In this document: positions 1-8,301 of the stretch, in pieces
Layout of the letters: the number at the start of each line of letters is the position of its first letter
How positions within the stretch are numbered: the stretch's first letter is position 1
Source: Leptotrichia hongkongensis
GTDB taxonomy: Bacteria; Fusobacteriota; Fusobacteriia; Fusobacteriales; Leptotrichiaceae
Length of the DNA stretch: 64,000 nt
NCBI RefSeq assembly: GCF_041538065.1
Contig: NZ_JBGORW010000002.1
Location: 62,001 to 126,000, forward strand
Direction of reading: 5' to 3'
Notes under the pieces: model-generated
Told to the model about the DNA's origin: nothing
Databases searched by the model: none
What the model saw: the letters and a program-made list of their open reading frames with translations, nothing else
Program-made: the position numbers and the translations under genes

Positions 1-1188
1 CTTAGCCTGCTGATATTTTACGTTCGCCTCGTCATAATTTCCGCTGTTAAACATCTCATTTCCCTCATTAATATCCGAAAATGCCTTTTTAATTTTTTCA
101 GTTTCTCCAATTTTCTTATTTATCTCATCAATTTTCTTACTTGCATCAGCTCTTTTTTTCTCAGCATTCGTAAGAAATCCTATTATACCCTTGTTTTTAG
201 GCTTTAGTTTTTCGTATTCTCCAATTTCAAGCTTCAAATTATCAATTGAATTATTAAAATTTTTCTTTAAAATCTCCTCATCTGCCAACTTTTCATACTG
301 TGTTGCCGCCTGCAGAATACCATTTCGCCTTTTTACATTCCAAATTATAACAAACAAAATAATTACAACAATAATCAGCATTACAAGTATTATTTTTTTA
401 ATAAGTTTCCTTTTGTCCTTTTCCATCGGCTCTGGACTTGCTACAGCACCTACTTCTACCTGTGCAATCGTATAATTTTCGATATTATCCCTAAGTGAAG
501 CAAGTATCCGTTTTTCTAATGAATTTAACCATTGCTTCTTATCCTCAAATCTGGAAAAGTCGTTTTCCATATCATGCTCATCAATATTTTCCCAGAATCC
601 TACAGTCGTCAAGCAAAAAACATCTTTTTCCATAAGTTCTACAGGTTTTTTTATAATATTTAGCTTAATTTTCCCAAAATCCCCAATCGCCTGCAGCAAA
701 TCATTTCTTTGCCTGTGAAATTTCATATCCGATATATTCAATGCCTCTTCATCCACCAAAAGCTGTGCTATCGTGTCATCTCTGCTTTGAGAAATGATGT
801 ATCCGCCTCTAATATGATAAAACCTTGTATTTCCGATATTTCCATATAAAATTGAATTATAATTACTTATAATGATTAAAAGAGAAGTGTGCATAAGAGA
901 ATATTTCTGAGTTTCTTCCTGTTTTTCCTTAACTTTCAGATTGGCATAATCCATCATTTCCTTTATTACATCATAGTTAAATCGTGGACGTAGCATAAAA
1001 TATTCAATTGCAGATTCCACAGCAATCCTTGCTGCAACTTTTGCCCCTTCTTCCTCATCAAATCCATCCGCCACAGCCCAAATCGCATAATTATCCAGCA
1101 AAACATACCCAAAATAATCGTTATTTTCAGCCTTCGTCCCAGCCTCACTCAAAAATTCTGTAATAAATTTTGCCTCATCTTTCCTCAT
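1..1188 (-). CDS. PP2C-like protein phosphatase with membrane anchor (partial, C-terminus outside window)
   Basis: An open frame runs without a stop from ATG at 1188 to the window edge (396 codons). The N-terminal ~230 residues resemble PP2C Ser/Thr phosphatases, which remove phosphate from proteins using two metal ions: ENND at 21-24, VADGF at 39-43, GNTRFYH, and a late DN motif. The usual SDG motif reads TTVG, with Val196 where a metal-binding Asp is expected, so activity may be altered. A hydrophobic span at about 258-280 (KKIILVMLIIVVIILFVIW) is flanked by basic residues; a Lys/Glu-rich, probably coiled-coil or TPR-like region follows and ends in NSGNYDEANVKYQQAK. The start has a GAGGGAG-type ribosome site upstream. 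It lies downstream of two FHA proteins and a J-domain protein on the same strand, which suggests phosphoprotein signalling. The family call is good; substrate and partner kinase are not visible. Confidence 0.75.
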   Translation of the reverse strand, partial: MRKDEAKFITEFLSEAGTKAENNDYFGYVLLDNYAIWAVADGFDEEEGAKVAARIAVESAIEYFMLRPRFNYDVIKEMMDYANLKVKEKQEETQKYSLMHTSLLIIISNYNSILYGNIGNTRFYHIRGGYIISQSRDDTIAQLLVDEEALNISDMKFHRQRNDLLQAIGDFGKIKLNIIKKPVELMEKDVFCLTTVGFWENIDEHDMENDFSRFEDKKQWLNSLEKRILASLRDNIENYTIAQVEVGAVASPEPMEKDKRKLIKKIILVMLIIVVIILFVIIWNVKRRNGILQAATQYEKLADEEILKKNFNNSIDNLKLEIGEYEKLKPKNKGIIGFLTNAEKKRADASKKIDEINKKIGETEKIKKAFSDINEGNEMFNSGNYDEANVKYQQAK

Positions 1189-1365
1189 TTCTCAATTTCT
1201 CCCTCTATTTTTGGTTAATTCAACTTTATAAAATATATTTTTATACTATTCCCCATTAAAAAGGTTAATATCTAATAAATTTTGAATTGTATTCTATTTT
1301 CTAATAAGATTTAGTATTAGATTATTTTGTTTAATAACAGTTTTTCCTATTTTATATTATATTTT
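1189..1365. other. Intergenic AT-rich leader of the phosphatase gene
   Basis: No gene is seen. On the minus strand a weak promoter-like TATAAA stands about 45 bases before the GAGGGAG ribosome site of the phosphatase gene. The rest is low-complexity A/T sequence leading into the repeat element at 1366. Confidence 0.4.
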
Positions 1366-1505
1366 TTCTTTTATTTTCGTAGGATTGCTCATCGCCGCAA
1401 ATCCTACCACCTATGGCTAGTCTACGACATTTTTCTGCACTGACAAAAAACTCGCTATGCTCAGACAGTTTTGCCAGCACATAAAAATGCTCCGACGGAT
1501 TAATC
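1366..1505 (+). repeat. Dispersed palindromic repeat, copy A (hairpin module)
   Basis: This 140-bp block is nearly identical, in reverse orientation, to sequence at about 61000-61135. Degenerate or partly rearranged relatives lie at 21540-21690 and 58775-58910. It contains two stem-loops. The first is GTAGGATT...AATCCTAC around TGCTCATCGCCGCA. The second is a longer imperfect stem pairing CATTTTTCTGCACTGACAAA with the segment ending GCACATAAAAATG. No open frame is present. It separates the zinc-ribbon FHA gene from the phosphatase gene. Confidence 0.75.
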
Positions 1506-1624
1506 TATACTAAACTCTGTTTAAAAAATGAGAATTATATCTTAAATTAATTGAAAACATTAGGTTTATATCTCTTATTAGAAAAGTTTGTAATAAATTC
1601 TTTATTTAAAAGGGGTTTAGTATA
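1506..1624. repeat. Small element with TATACTAAAC terminal inverted repeats
   Basis: A 119-bp segment begins TATACTAAAC and ends with the reverse complement GTTTAGTATA, and the inner bases continue to match imperfectly. It resembles a MITE and abuts the hairpin module of copy A. Related sequence follows the hairpin modules at 58910-58989, 60895-61005 and 21448-21560. It ends 7 bases after the stop codon of the FHA gene. Confidence 0.55.
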
Positions 1625-1630
1625 AATTTA

Positions 1631-2275
1631 TTAAATTTCTTCATAATCTTCGATTTTTACTTCTAAATCATTATTTTTATTCTGAAAATTCGTATTTTTC
1701 ACAATTTTTTCATCATTTAAATTTTCATATTTCCTTTTCACTCTTTCCTCTCTTGATTTTTCCTTTTCCCAGTCAAAATAATCTCCGCACAGATTTACAA
1801 ATACAAACTTACTTTCTCCCATTTCCACTACTGAATAAGCTCGTAATTCTACTGTGTTGTAGACTGCTTCTCCATTTAGATAAATAAGTCCGTTGGAATC
1901 TCCGGGAGTTAGCATGAATTTTCTCTGTTTAGGGTTATAACTTATTGAACAATGGTTTTTTCTGGAAATCATAGTATCTCCTAAAATTTGTATATCCATA
2001 TTTTCTCCACGCCCAACAAAGTTGCGTTCACTCACAATCCTATAGTCTTTTCCCTTATCATGCCCTTCAATACACGTAAGCCAACCCACGACTGGATCTA
2101 CCGTGCTGTCTTTAGACCAGTAGGCTGTTGTTCTGTCTTCATCTTTCATTTCTTCAACTAGATTAATTTTATCATCCAGATTTTCTGTTTCCAGCCCTTC
2201 TGATTTGCAGTAAGGACACGAGCTGTATCTTGAAACATCGTATATATGCCCATTTTTACATCTATCCAATTTCAT
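1631..2275 (-). CDS. Zinc-ribbon FHA-domain protein
   Basis: 214 aa. The N-terminus has Cys6, His10, Cys20 and Cys23 (CKNGHIYDVSRYSSCPYC), a short zinc-binding knuckle typical of a group of FHA proteins. An FHA domain, which binds phosphothreonine peptides, covers about 80-160: GRGENMD with Arg89, SRKNH at 104-108, and GDSNG at 125-129. The C-terminal ~50 residues are charged and probably disordered. No membrane segment is seen, so it is likely cytoplasmic. The AAAGGA ribosome site fits the ATG at 2275. It lies 34 bases downstream of the membrane FHA gene in the same direction. A role as a phospho-dependent adaptor for a Ser/Thr kinase is inferred; no kinase gene lies inside the window. Confidence 0.8.
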   Translation of the reverse strand: MKLDRCKNGHIYDVSRYSSCPYCKSEGLETENLDDKINLVEEMKDEDRTTAYWSKDSTVDPVVGWLTCIEGHDKGKDYRIVSERNFVGRGENMDIQILGDTMISRKNHCSISYNPKQRKFMLTPGDSNGLIYLNGEAVYNTVELRAYSVVEMGESKFVFVNLCGDYFDWEKEKSREERVKRKYENLNDEKIVKNTNFQNKNNDLEVKIEDYEEI

Positions 2276-2309
2276 TTTAAAATTTTCCTTTCTTTTTTTA
2301 TTTATAGAT

Positions 2310-3137
2310 TTATTTTAATAATATTTTTGTAGTCGCTAAATAAATTATATCTCCTGATTCCACTTTTACTGGTATATTTTTTTTCAGCTTTATTTTCCGT
2401 TTATCTAAACTTCTTTCAATTCCACTTCCATTTTGTGAGCCTAAATCCTCATAATACCAGATTCCGTTGACACGATTTAAGATTCCGTGAGCCCTGCTGA
2501 CTAAATTTGAGTAAATTCCTTCACTTACATCTATATCCACCCTGTTTCTTGGCGATTGCTTACCAATAAGAAGCGATGTTGCCCTCCCAATTTTCCAAAT
2601 TTTCATATCATAATCTTCTGAATCCTTCAAAAATATATGCTCAATCTGCTTTTTCTCCAAATCCTCAATTTCCTTTACCCTTTCTAAAAATACATTATGC
2701 TCCCTTTCTCTCTCATGCTTTATATTTTTGATTTCCTCCTCGACTTCCACCTTTTCAAAAAATCTTTCCACAATAAGCAGGTAAAGTGTGACTCCAATAT
2801 AAATAAAAATTGAAAAATAAAGACTTTTTGTAGAATATCCTGAAAGATGTACAAAAATGAATGTAAATATTAAAACTGTCATTATTAAAATATTTTTTAT
2901 ATTTAAAAATTTGTAACTTTTTTGATTTTTTGCATTCAATTTACGTTTTTCATATTTTTTAATTCCCTTATCTACACTAATTTTATTTCTTTCATCATTA
3001 ATTTTTCCATTTTCTCTATTTTTTCCAAGCCGTGCTACGCTTCTAAGCCTTTCCAGCCTGTAAATACTTCCACGTCCAAATGAACGCCTAAAAATATTTC
3101 CCCAATTTGTAAAACTTCTTCTGATTCCCCACAACAT
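2310..3137 (-). CDS. Membrane FHA-domain protein
   Basis: 275 aa. The first ~80 residues are strongly basic. Two hydrophobic helices follow at about 83-99 and 105-124, forming a hairpin that leaves both ends on the same side of the membrane, probably the cytoplasm. A charged helix (129-170, rich in Glu/Lys) links to a C-terminal FHA domain at about 180-275, with GR at 184-185, SRAH at 214-217 and DLGSQNG at 231-237, the standard phosphothreonine-binding residues. It starts 16 bases after the J-domain gene ends, with a GGGGA ribosome site, so the two are almost certainly cotranscribed. It would tether phosphorylated partners to the inner membrane (inference). Confidence 0.8.
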   Translation of the reverse strand: MLWGIRRSFTNWGNIFRRSFGRGSIYRLERLRSVARLGKNRENGKINDERNKISVDKGIKKYEKRKLNAKNQKSYKFLNIKNILIMTVLIFTFIFVHLSGYSTKSLYFSIFIYIGVTLYLLIVERFFEKVEVEEEIKNIKHEREREHNVFLERVKEIEDLEKKQIEHIFLKDSEDYDMKIWKIGRATSLLIGKQSPRNRVDIDVSEGIYSNLVSRAHGILNRVNGIWYYEDLGSQNGSGIERSLDKRKIKLKKNIPVKVESGDIIYLATTKILLK

Positions 3138-3153
3138 TTCTAATTTCCCCTTC

Positions 3154-3588
3154 TTACTTTTTCTCTTTCATATCAAAAAAACTCTCAAATCTGCTTTTCA
3201 CACTTTCTTTCTCAGCTTTTGCTTTATTCTTACCCATTTTATCTAGCCCAAAACTGTTTTCAAACATTCCTTTCATTTCGGTTGCACTTTTAAAAAATTC
3301 TTTTCCAAAAGTAAAATTATTTTGAAAAGATTTACTTTTAAAATTTTCTTTATTATTTTTATTTTTTAGATGATTTCTCGCATTTTTTCTTTTGTAATCA
3401 TACTCTTTCCGTCTTTTATCATTTGAAAGAACTTCATACGCCTCTGTTATTTCTCGAAATTTTTTTACAGCTTTTTCATCTCCTGTATTTCTGTCAGGAT
3501 GATATTTGATTGCCATTTTTCTATATTTCTTTTTTATTTCAGAAACATCTGCATTCTCAGGTACTTCCAGTATTTTGTAATAATCCAT
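3154..3588 (-). CDS. J-domain (DnaJ-like) co-chaperone protein
   Basis: 144 aa. Residues 1-65 form a classic J domain with the HPD tripeptide at 30-32 (KYHPDRN), which stimulates Hsp70 ATPase. The Gly/Phe and zinc-finger regions of full DnaJ are absent; the remainder is a lysine-rich tail with no recognised fold. This is therefore a specialised J protein and not the housekeeping dnaJ. It is the first gene of the minus-strand group with the FHA proteins and has a good promoter at 3630-3658. A J protein next to FHA and PP2C genes suggests chaperone-assisted assembly of a phospho-regulated complex, but that is inference. Confidence 0.85.
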   Translation of the reverse strand: MDYYKILEVPENADVSEIKKKYRKMAIKYHPDRNTGDEKAVKKFREITEAYEVLSNDKRRKEYDYKRKNARNHLKNKNNKENFKSKSFQNNFTFGKEFFKSATEMKGMFENSFGLDKMGKNKAKAEKESVKSRFESFFDMKEKK

Positions 3589-3629
3589 TTCTCTTCCTTC
3601 TTTATTAATTTTTCTTTAATTTTAATTAA

Positions 3630-3658
3630 ATAATACTATATTATTATATTTTTGTCAA
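3630..3658 (-). promoter_or_regulatory. Promoter of the J-domain/FHA operon
   Basis: On the minus strand TTGACA (3658-3653) is followed after 17 bases by TATTAT (3635-3630). The first gene starts at 3588, giving a leader of about 35 bases. Confidence 0.7.
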
Positions 3659-3797
3659 TATATTTTTAATTTATAATTAATGTTTTTGGTTTTAAATTTC
3701 ATAAAAAAGACATAAAATTTACATATTTTTGTCAAAATTAAATGGTATTATGTATTTGTTCAAAAGATAAGAGCAAATTGAAATGGAGATGATTAAT

Positions 3798-4010
3798 ATG
3801 AATATGAAAAATACTTTTAAGAAAACGGTTGCAATTCTAGGAATAGCAGGAGTGTCCATTGTATCTTTTGCCATTCCGCCTAAAGAACAAAGACCAAAAC
3901 CAAAAGCAACTGTTGTTCAACCAAAAAGAAAATCGATAAACAAAAAGCCAACAAGAAAACAAGCAACAAAACCTCATGAAAAAAGAATTAATAAAAGACA
4001 TCACAAATAA
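3798..4010 (+). CDS. Small basic secreted protein
   Basis: 70 aa from the ATG at 3798, chosen because GGAGAT at 3785-3790 sits 7 bases before it; an ATG at 3783 would place the ribosome site inside the gene. The N-terminus is a signal peptide (basic MNMKNTFKK, then a hydrophobic core ending SFA at about 24). The mature part is about 46 residues of mostly Lys, Arg, Pro, Thr and Gln, ending KRINKRHHK, with no Cys and no recognisable domain. Its high positive charge suggests binding to nucleic acid, lipopolysaccharide or other anionic surface polymer, or an antimicrobial role; none is shown. It is monocistronic and followed by a terminator at 4182. Confidence 0.65.
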   Translation: MNMKNTFKKTVAILGIAGVSIVSFAIPPKEQRPKPKATVVQPKRKSINKKPTRKQATKPHEKRINKRHHK

Positions 4011-4053
4011 AATTAAATTTATAAAATTATTACTCATAAAAATTTATACAAAT

Positions 4054-4158
4054 TATACTCAAACCTATTTTAAATTAAACTGCTAAAATTATATAAATTT
4101 ATGGTTTGAATAAAATAGTCATAGCTTTTGAGTTTAGTTTTAAATAAGTTTTACTATA
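4054..4158. repeat. Small TIR element, copy 1
   Basis: 105 bp starting TATACTCAAACCTATTTTAAA and ending with an imperfect reverse complement (TTTAAATAAGTTTTACTATA). It closely matches 21690-21784, including the shared core GGTTTGA(A/G)TAAAATAGTCATA. No coding capacity. It looks like a non-autonomous inverted-repeat element. Confidence 0.65.
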
Positions 4159-4181
4159 AAATTATGTAAACATCAAAAAAT

Positions 4182-4234
4182 ATGTACCTGTAGACAAAGC
4201 AATAAAAATTGCAATGTTTAAAGGTACATTTTTG
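4182..4234 (+). terminator. Terminator of the small secreted protein gene
   Basis: ATGTACCT (4182-4189) pairs with AGGTACAT (4222-4229) followed by TTTTTG. An inner hairpin GCAAT-AAAA-ATTGC lies within. The same outer stem is used after trxB at 9853. Confidence 0.7.
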
Positions 4235-4327
4235 TAATTATAGTCAATCTAAAAAAATTAGAGTGAAAATATGTGAAAAGTAATTAACTCATATTCCACT
4301 CTTATTTTAAAATAAAGTTTATATTCT

Positions 4328-4969
4328 TTATTTTTTATTTTGAATTTTCTGCAAAACTATTTTTATAGCTTCACTAATATCTTTTATTTGAACTAACTCA
4401 CTATCTTTTATCCATTTAGAAACATCTGTATTTACATATCCTAAAGACTCTAAAGCCAATTTCAAATCTTCCTTCATTAACAAAACTCTAGAATCTGATA
4501 CTTCTGATGTTATCAGTTTTCCACTTAATATATTGCTATTTTCTTCAATAACTTCTACTACATCCAGTTTTTTCACTTTATCTTTCAAATCCAGTATTAT
4601 CTTTTGAGCTTTTTTTATACCCAGTCCTGGAACTCTTGTAAAAATTTTTGATTCGTTCTCTGTAACAATATCAATAATTTCTCTCATATTAAAAGTAGAA
4701 AGTATTGCAATTGCAAGTTTCGGTCCTACTCCACTTATACTTATTAGTGCTTTAAAAAGTTCCCTTTCATTTTGTGTTTTAAATCCGTAAAGAGAAATAT
4801 CATCTTCTTTTACATTTGTATAAATGTATAATTTTTCGTTGCTTCCAATATTATCTATTTTTTCAAATGTTTTTAGGGATATATGAATTTTGTATGCCAA
4901 GCCATTTATCTCTAAAGCAACATAATCAACTTTCTTCACTGCTAATTTTCCTAAAATATATTCAAACAT
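4328..4969 (-). CDS. ruvA: Holliday junction branch-migration protein RuvA
   Basis: 213 aa, normal length for the family. RuvA binds four-way DNA junctions and loads the RuvB motor during recombinational repair. The N-terminal OB fold (1-63, MFEYILGKL...) is followed by two helix-hairpin-helix motifs, ISGVGPKLA at 78-86 and VPGLGIKKAQ at 113-122. The C-terminal RuvB-binding domain is at about 160-210 (ALESLGY). It lies 28 bases downstream of murI on the same strand and is probably cotranscribed with it; ruvB is not in the window. Confidence 0.95.
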   Translation of the reverse strand: MFEYILGKLAVKKVDYVALEINGLAYKIHISLKTFEKIDNIGSNEKLYIYTNVKEDDISLYGFKTQNERELFKALISISGVGPKLAIAILSTFNMREIIDIVTENESKIFTRVPGLGIKKAQKIILDLKDKVKKLDVVEVIEENSNILSGKLITSEVSDSRVLLMKEDLKLALESLGYVNTDVSKWIKDSELVQIKDISEAIKIVLQKIQNKK

Positions 4970-4997
4970 TTATACCCTTTCTTTTTAAATTTGTAAT

Positions 4998-5783
4998 TTA
5001 TAATTTTACTAATTCAACTTTTGAAATATTTTCTTCCAAAAACATAATTCCAATTTCTTTAAATTTTTCTTGCCCATCTGTTACATAATATTTTACTTCT
5101 TCATTTTTCTTAGCATCATTTTTTAAAAATTCATTTTTTTGTAAAATTTTTTTCAAATCTAATGCTGTTTCCCTTGCCGGATCCACTATTTTTATATCTG
5201 GATAAATTTTTCCAATTGCCTCTTTTAAAAGCGGATAATGAGTACATCCTAGTATTAATGTATCAACTTTTCCTTCAAAATCATCTAAATATGTCTTTAT
5301 TATCTGATTAACAAGCTTACCGCTTAAAATTCCTTCTTCTACAGCTGGAACAAAAAGTGGACATGCCTTCTGAAATACTTCTGCCTTTGTATTAAAAAGT
5401 TTTATTTCTTCTTCGTATTTCCCCGATTTTATAGTTGCTTTCGTTCCAATTACACCAATTTTATTACTTTTTGTAGTATTTATTGCTGTTCTTGCTCCAG
5501 CCTCTATTACTCCTATAATTGGTATTTTAAAAGTTTCTTTCAGTTCCTTTAATGCAAGGGCAGTAGCTGTATTGCAAGCCACTACAATAGCGCTTACTTC
5601 TTTTTCCAGCAAAAACTCAACAATTTCTTTTGAGTACCTTACAATCAGTTCTTTTGTCTTTTCTCCATAAGGAACTCTTGCTGTATCTCCGAGATAATAT
5701 ATTTTTTCATTTGGCAATACTTTTCTAATCTCTTTTAATACCGTAAGTCCCCCAATTCCCGAATCAAATACTCCAATAGACAT
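4998..5783 (-). CDS. murI: Glutamate racemase
   Basis: 261 aa. It converts L- to D-glutamate for peptidoglycan synthesis. Signature motifs are visible: FDSGIGGLTVL at 6-16 (Asp7, Ser8), VACNTATA with catalytic Cys70, and GCTHYPLL with the second catalytic Cys180 and His182. Length and motif spacing are standard. It lies between the D-Ala-D-Ala carboxypeptidase gene (upstream) and ruvA (downstream), so cell-wall genes are grouped here. Confidence 0.96.
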   Translation of the reverse strand: MSIGVFDSGIGGLTVLKEIRKVLPNEKIYYLGDTARVPYGEKTKELIVRYSKEIVEFLLEKEVSAIVVACNTATALALKELKETFKIPIIGVIEAGARTAINTTKSNKIGVIGTKATIKSGKYEEEIKLFNTKAEVFQKACPLFVPAVEEGILSGKLVNQIIKTYLDDFEGKVDTLILGCTHYPLLKEAIGKIYPDIKIVDPARETALDLKKILQKNEFLKNDAKKNEEVKYYVTDGQEKFKEIGIMFLEENISKVELVKL

Positions 5784-5854
5784 TTTATTTCCTTCCTGTT
5801 GTTATATTTTAAAAAATAAAATTGAGCCGTTAAAAAACAACAGCTCTTTTTACA

Positions 5855-7108
5855 TTATTTCATAATCAGTTCCCCACTATAAGTCAACGTCCCGTCAGTT
5901 GCAATATATGTTCCTACAATTTTTCCCCTGCTATTTTTAGTTACTCCTGAATTCAAGTTTACTGTGTAAGTTAGATTTGGTCTTTGAGTTGCAGTTATTT
6001 CTACATCTTTTGTTGGGTATAAATTATATTTATTATTTCCAATTGTTGCTACTGCTACTACATCATTTCTGCTTATAATTTTCATTTTCTTAGCTGAATT
6101 ATTATTGTTATTTTTTCCAAAAATTGTATTAAAAAATTGTTCTACCTTGTTTCCTTTTGGAGCATTATTATTTTCGGCTTTATTACTTTCATTAACTTTT
6201 ACAGCATTACCAGTGTTAGCAGAACTGCTTGCATAATTATTATTTCCGCGAGTCTTTCTAGCATAGCCATTTGCATAATAATCATTTATCTCTTTTGCAC
6301 CTATTGCATTTCTGTCTCTCGCTCTGTCTGAACCTAAAATAATTGCTATCATTCTATCATTGCCTCTGTTTGCTGTCAAAACTATATTTGAACCTGCCGC
6401 TTCATGATAGCCTGTTTTTATTCCATCTACTCCCAAAACATTTCCTAAAAGTGAATTTGTAGAACTTACTTTTGTATTTCCGTTATCTACATAATCTGTT
6501 TTGTTTTTTGAGAAATTTAAGTATTCACTATAATCCCTTAATGTGATTTGAGCCAATTTATACAAATCCTTAGCATTCCCCTGATCCATACAAGAACCTG
6601 TATACTTAGGCGGTAATCCGTGCGGAGAGCAATATCGAAGAGAATTTAGCCCATAACTTCTTGCTTTCTGATTCATTAAATTTACAAAACTTGGCACATC
6701 GCCTGCAACATATTCAGCAAGTGCATAAGCCGCATTGTTTGATGATTTTATAATAGTTGCCTTTAATAAATCCCTTACTGTATATTGCTTTCCAGCAGTT
6801 AATTTTATTCCATAAGGAACAGAAGCCGCTTTTGATGAAACTGTTACCTTGTCTTCATATGAAATTGAACCTTGCTTAATTTTATCTAATGTCAATATTG
6901 ATGTCATAATTTTTGTAACAGACGCTAATGGACGAACTGCTGAACTGTTATCTTCCTTTATAATATTTCCATTAACATCTCCTATTAATAAAGCTTTATA
7001 GTCATGATAATTCTCCCCTTCAGCAAATGAAAATGCTGATGTAATCATAAATGCTATGGATAATATTATTTTTTTACTTTTATTTCTATTTTTTATTTTC
7101 TTTCCCAT
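5855..7108 (-). CDS. dacA: D-alanyl-D-alanine carboxypeptidase (peptidase S11, DacA/PBP5 type)
   Basis: 417 aa. A signal peptide covers about 1-29 (basic start, hydrophobic core, AFSFAEG). The penicillin-binding fold carries the three active-site motifs: SVTK at 63-66, SSN at 122-124 and KTG at 231-233. It trims the terminal D-Ala from peptidoglycan stem peptides in the periplasm. An Asn/Ser/Ala-rich linker (about 280-340) precedes a C-terminal beta-rich domain. The amphipathic membrane-anchoring helix usual at the PBP5 C-terminus is not evident; the protein ends TLTYSGELIMK. Followed by murI 71 bases on. Confidence 0.9.
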   Translation of the reverse strand: MGKKIKNRNKSKKIILSIAFMITSAFSFAEGENYHDYKALLIGDVNGNIIKEDNSSAVRPLASVTKIMTSILTLDKIKQGSISYEDKVTVSSKAASVPYGIKLTAGKQYTVRDLLKATIIKSSNNAAYALAEYVAGDVPSFVNLMNQKARSYGLNSLRYCSPHGLPPKYTGSCMDQGNAKDLYKLAQITLRDYSEYLNFSKNKTDYVDNGNTKVSSTNSLLGNVLGVDGIKTGYHEAAGSNIVLTANRGNDRMIAIILGSDRARDRNAIGAKEINDYYANGYARKTRGNNNYASSSANTGNAVKVNESNKAENNNAPKGNKVEQFFNTIFGKNNNNNSAKKMKIISRNDVVAVATIGNNKYNLYPTKDVEITATQRPNLTYTVNLNSGVTKNSRGKIVGTYIATDGTLTYSGELIMK

Positions 7109-7462
7109 TTTCCTTTCTTTCCTCTTTTCTATCTGATAAATTTCCTAAAGAGTAATATAACATTTTCATATTAGTTTTTCATTTGTAAATTTATTGATAA
7201 AACTTGTTTGATTTGATTGCTATCTGCCTGAATGTATTTAAAAAATTCTCAATAATTATCTATAAAAAATTTCAATTTACACTCTAAATTATTTCAAAAA
7301 TAAATCCTAAAGTTAAATTTATTTTATCTGTTTACAATTGCATTTTAATTTTAATGTCTATATATTAAAAAAAATTAATTATATTTATATTTTTATTTTA
7401 GTTTTTATTTAAAAAAATTTCTATATTTATAAAATATCTTCTCCTTTTTTACAATATATGAA
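7109..7462. other. AT-rich intergenic region
   Basis: 354 bases between the dacA start and the end of the ArsR-rhodanese gene, both on the minus strand. The sequence is very A/T-rich and of low complexity. I see no reliable promoter, hairpin or repeat, although the dacA promoter should lie here. Confidence 0.4.
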
Positions 7463-8119
7463 CTAAAAATTATCATACTTTTGCCAGTCATAATAACTCT
7501 GATTCAAGCTGTAGGCATGAAATCCATTATCATTCAAAAGTTTGGAAGCTAAATTTGCATAGGCACAGTTTCGTCCTCTGCAATAAACAATTATTTCTTT
7601 ATTTTGGGGTAAATTCTTCAAATTTTCTTCCAGATTCTTCATTGGAATATTTATTGCATTTTCTATATGGCTTGAATTAAATTCATCTGCCGGACGTAAG
7701 TCTATTATTAAAGTTTCTTTGTTTTTTGCCATTTCATAAGCCTGTTCCAAAGTAATCGGACGGATTTTCATGCAGCTGTCATTAAACTCGCTGTGTATCC
7801 GTTGAATGTCTGCTAGTTGCTGCTCTCCTACTCCAATCAGAAGATACACTAAATCTATTATCTGTGTATTTGCAATCTCATAAACAACATAGTTTCCCTT
7901 TTTTTCACAAACAACCAGATTACCATCCTTTAAAATCTGCAAATGTCTTGAAGTATTAGCGATACTCATTCCTGTTTCATTCGAAATACTTTCCACAGTT
8001 TTTGATCCTTGCACAAGTAAATCCAGTATTTCGATTCTTTTTTCACTGGATAAGCATTTTCCAATTTTTGATAATCCCAAATACAGGCTATTTTTGTAAT
8101 TTTGACATATCTTATCCAT
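7463..8119 (-). CDS. ArsR-family regulator fused to a rhodanese domain
   Basis: 218 aa. Residues 10-95 form an ArsR-type winged helix (SSEKRIEILDLLVQGS, then recognition helix SIANTSRHLQILKDG). Residues 118-215 form a rhodanese domain with LIIDLRPADEF and an active-site loop VYCRGRNC (Cys180, Cys185). Rhodaneses move sulfur through a persulfide on the active Cys, so this architecture suggests a regulator responding to persulfide or thiol state. The HTH also has Cys22 and Cys71. It diverges from trxA across 300 bases containing a perfect inverted repeat over the trxA -10 box. Control of trxA, and probably of itself, is inferred. Confidence 0.88.
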   Translation of the reverse strand: MDKICQNYKNSLYLGLSKIGKCLSSEKRIEILDLLVQGSKTVESISNETGMSIANTSRHLQILKDGNLVVCEKKGNYVVYEIANTQIIDLVYLLIGVGEQQLADIQRIHSEFNDSCMKIRPITLEQAYEMAKNKETLIIDLRPADEFNSSHIENAINIPMKNLEENLKNLPQNKEIIVYCRGRNCAYANLASKLLNDNGFHAYSLNQSYYDWQKYDNF

Positions 8120-8272
8120 TTAATTCAGCTCCTTTCTACTTTTACATTTATACTAAATCTCATAAAATCTAAATTTAAAAATTATTATTAAGCTCCTAAG
8201 TCCCCATTTATGCTTAAATAACTGAATTTTAAAGTAAATTTGAGTATACTTTTAAAAATTATAATAAAAGTG

Positions 8273-8301
8273 TTGACAATTTATTTTAAATATGATACTA
8301 T
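8273..8301 (+). promoter_or_regulatory. trxA promoter
   Basis: TTGACA (8273-8278), 17-base spacer, TACTAT (8296-8301). The leader to the trxA start at 8420 is about 110 bases. Confidence 0.75.

Noticed and set aside
191..475. 94-codon plus-strand frame
   Set aside because: Complement of the phosphatase gene, whose own frame is open for 396 codons with recognisable motifs.
3783..3797. Earlier ATG for the small secreted protein
   Set aside because: It would place the GGAGAT ribosome site inside the gene; the ATG at 3798 is correctly spaced.
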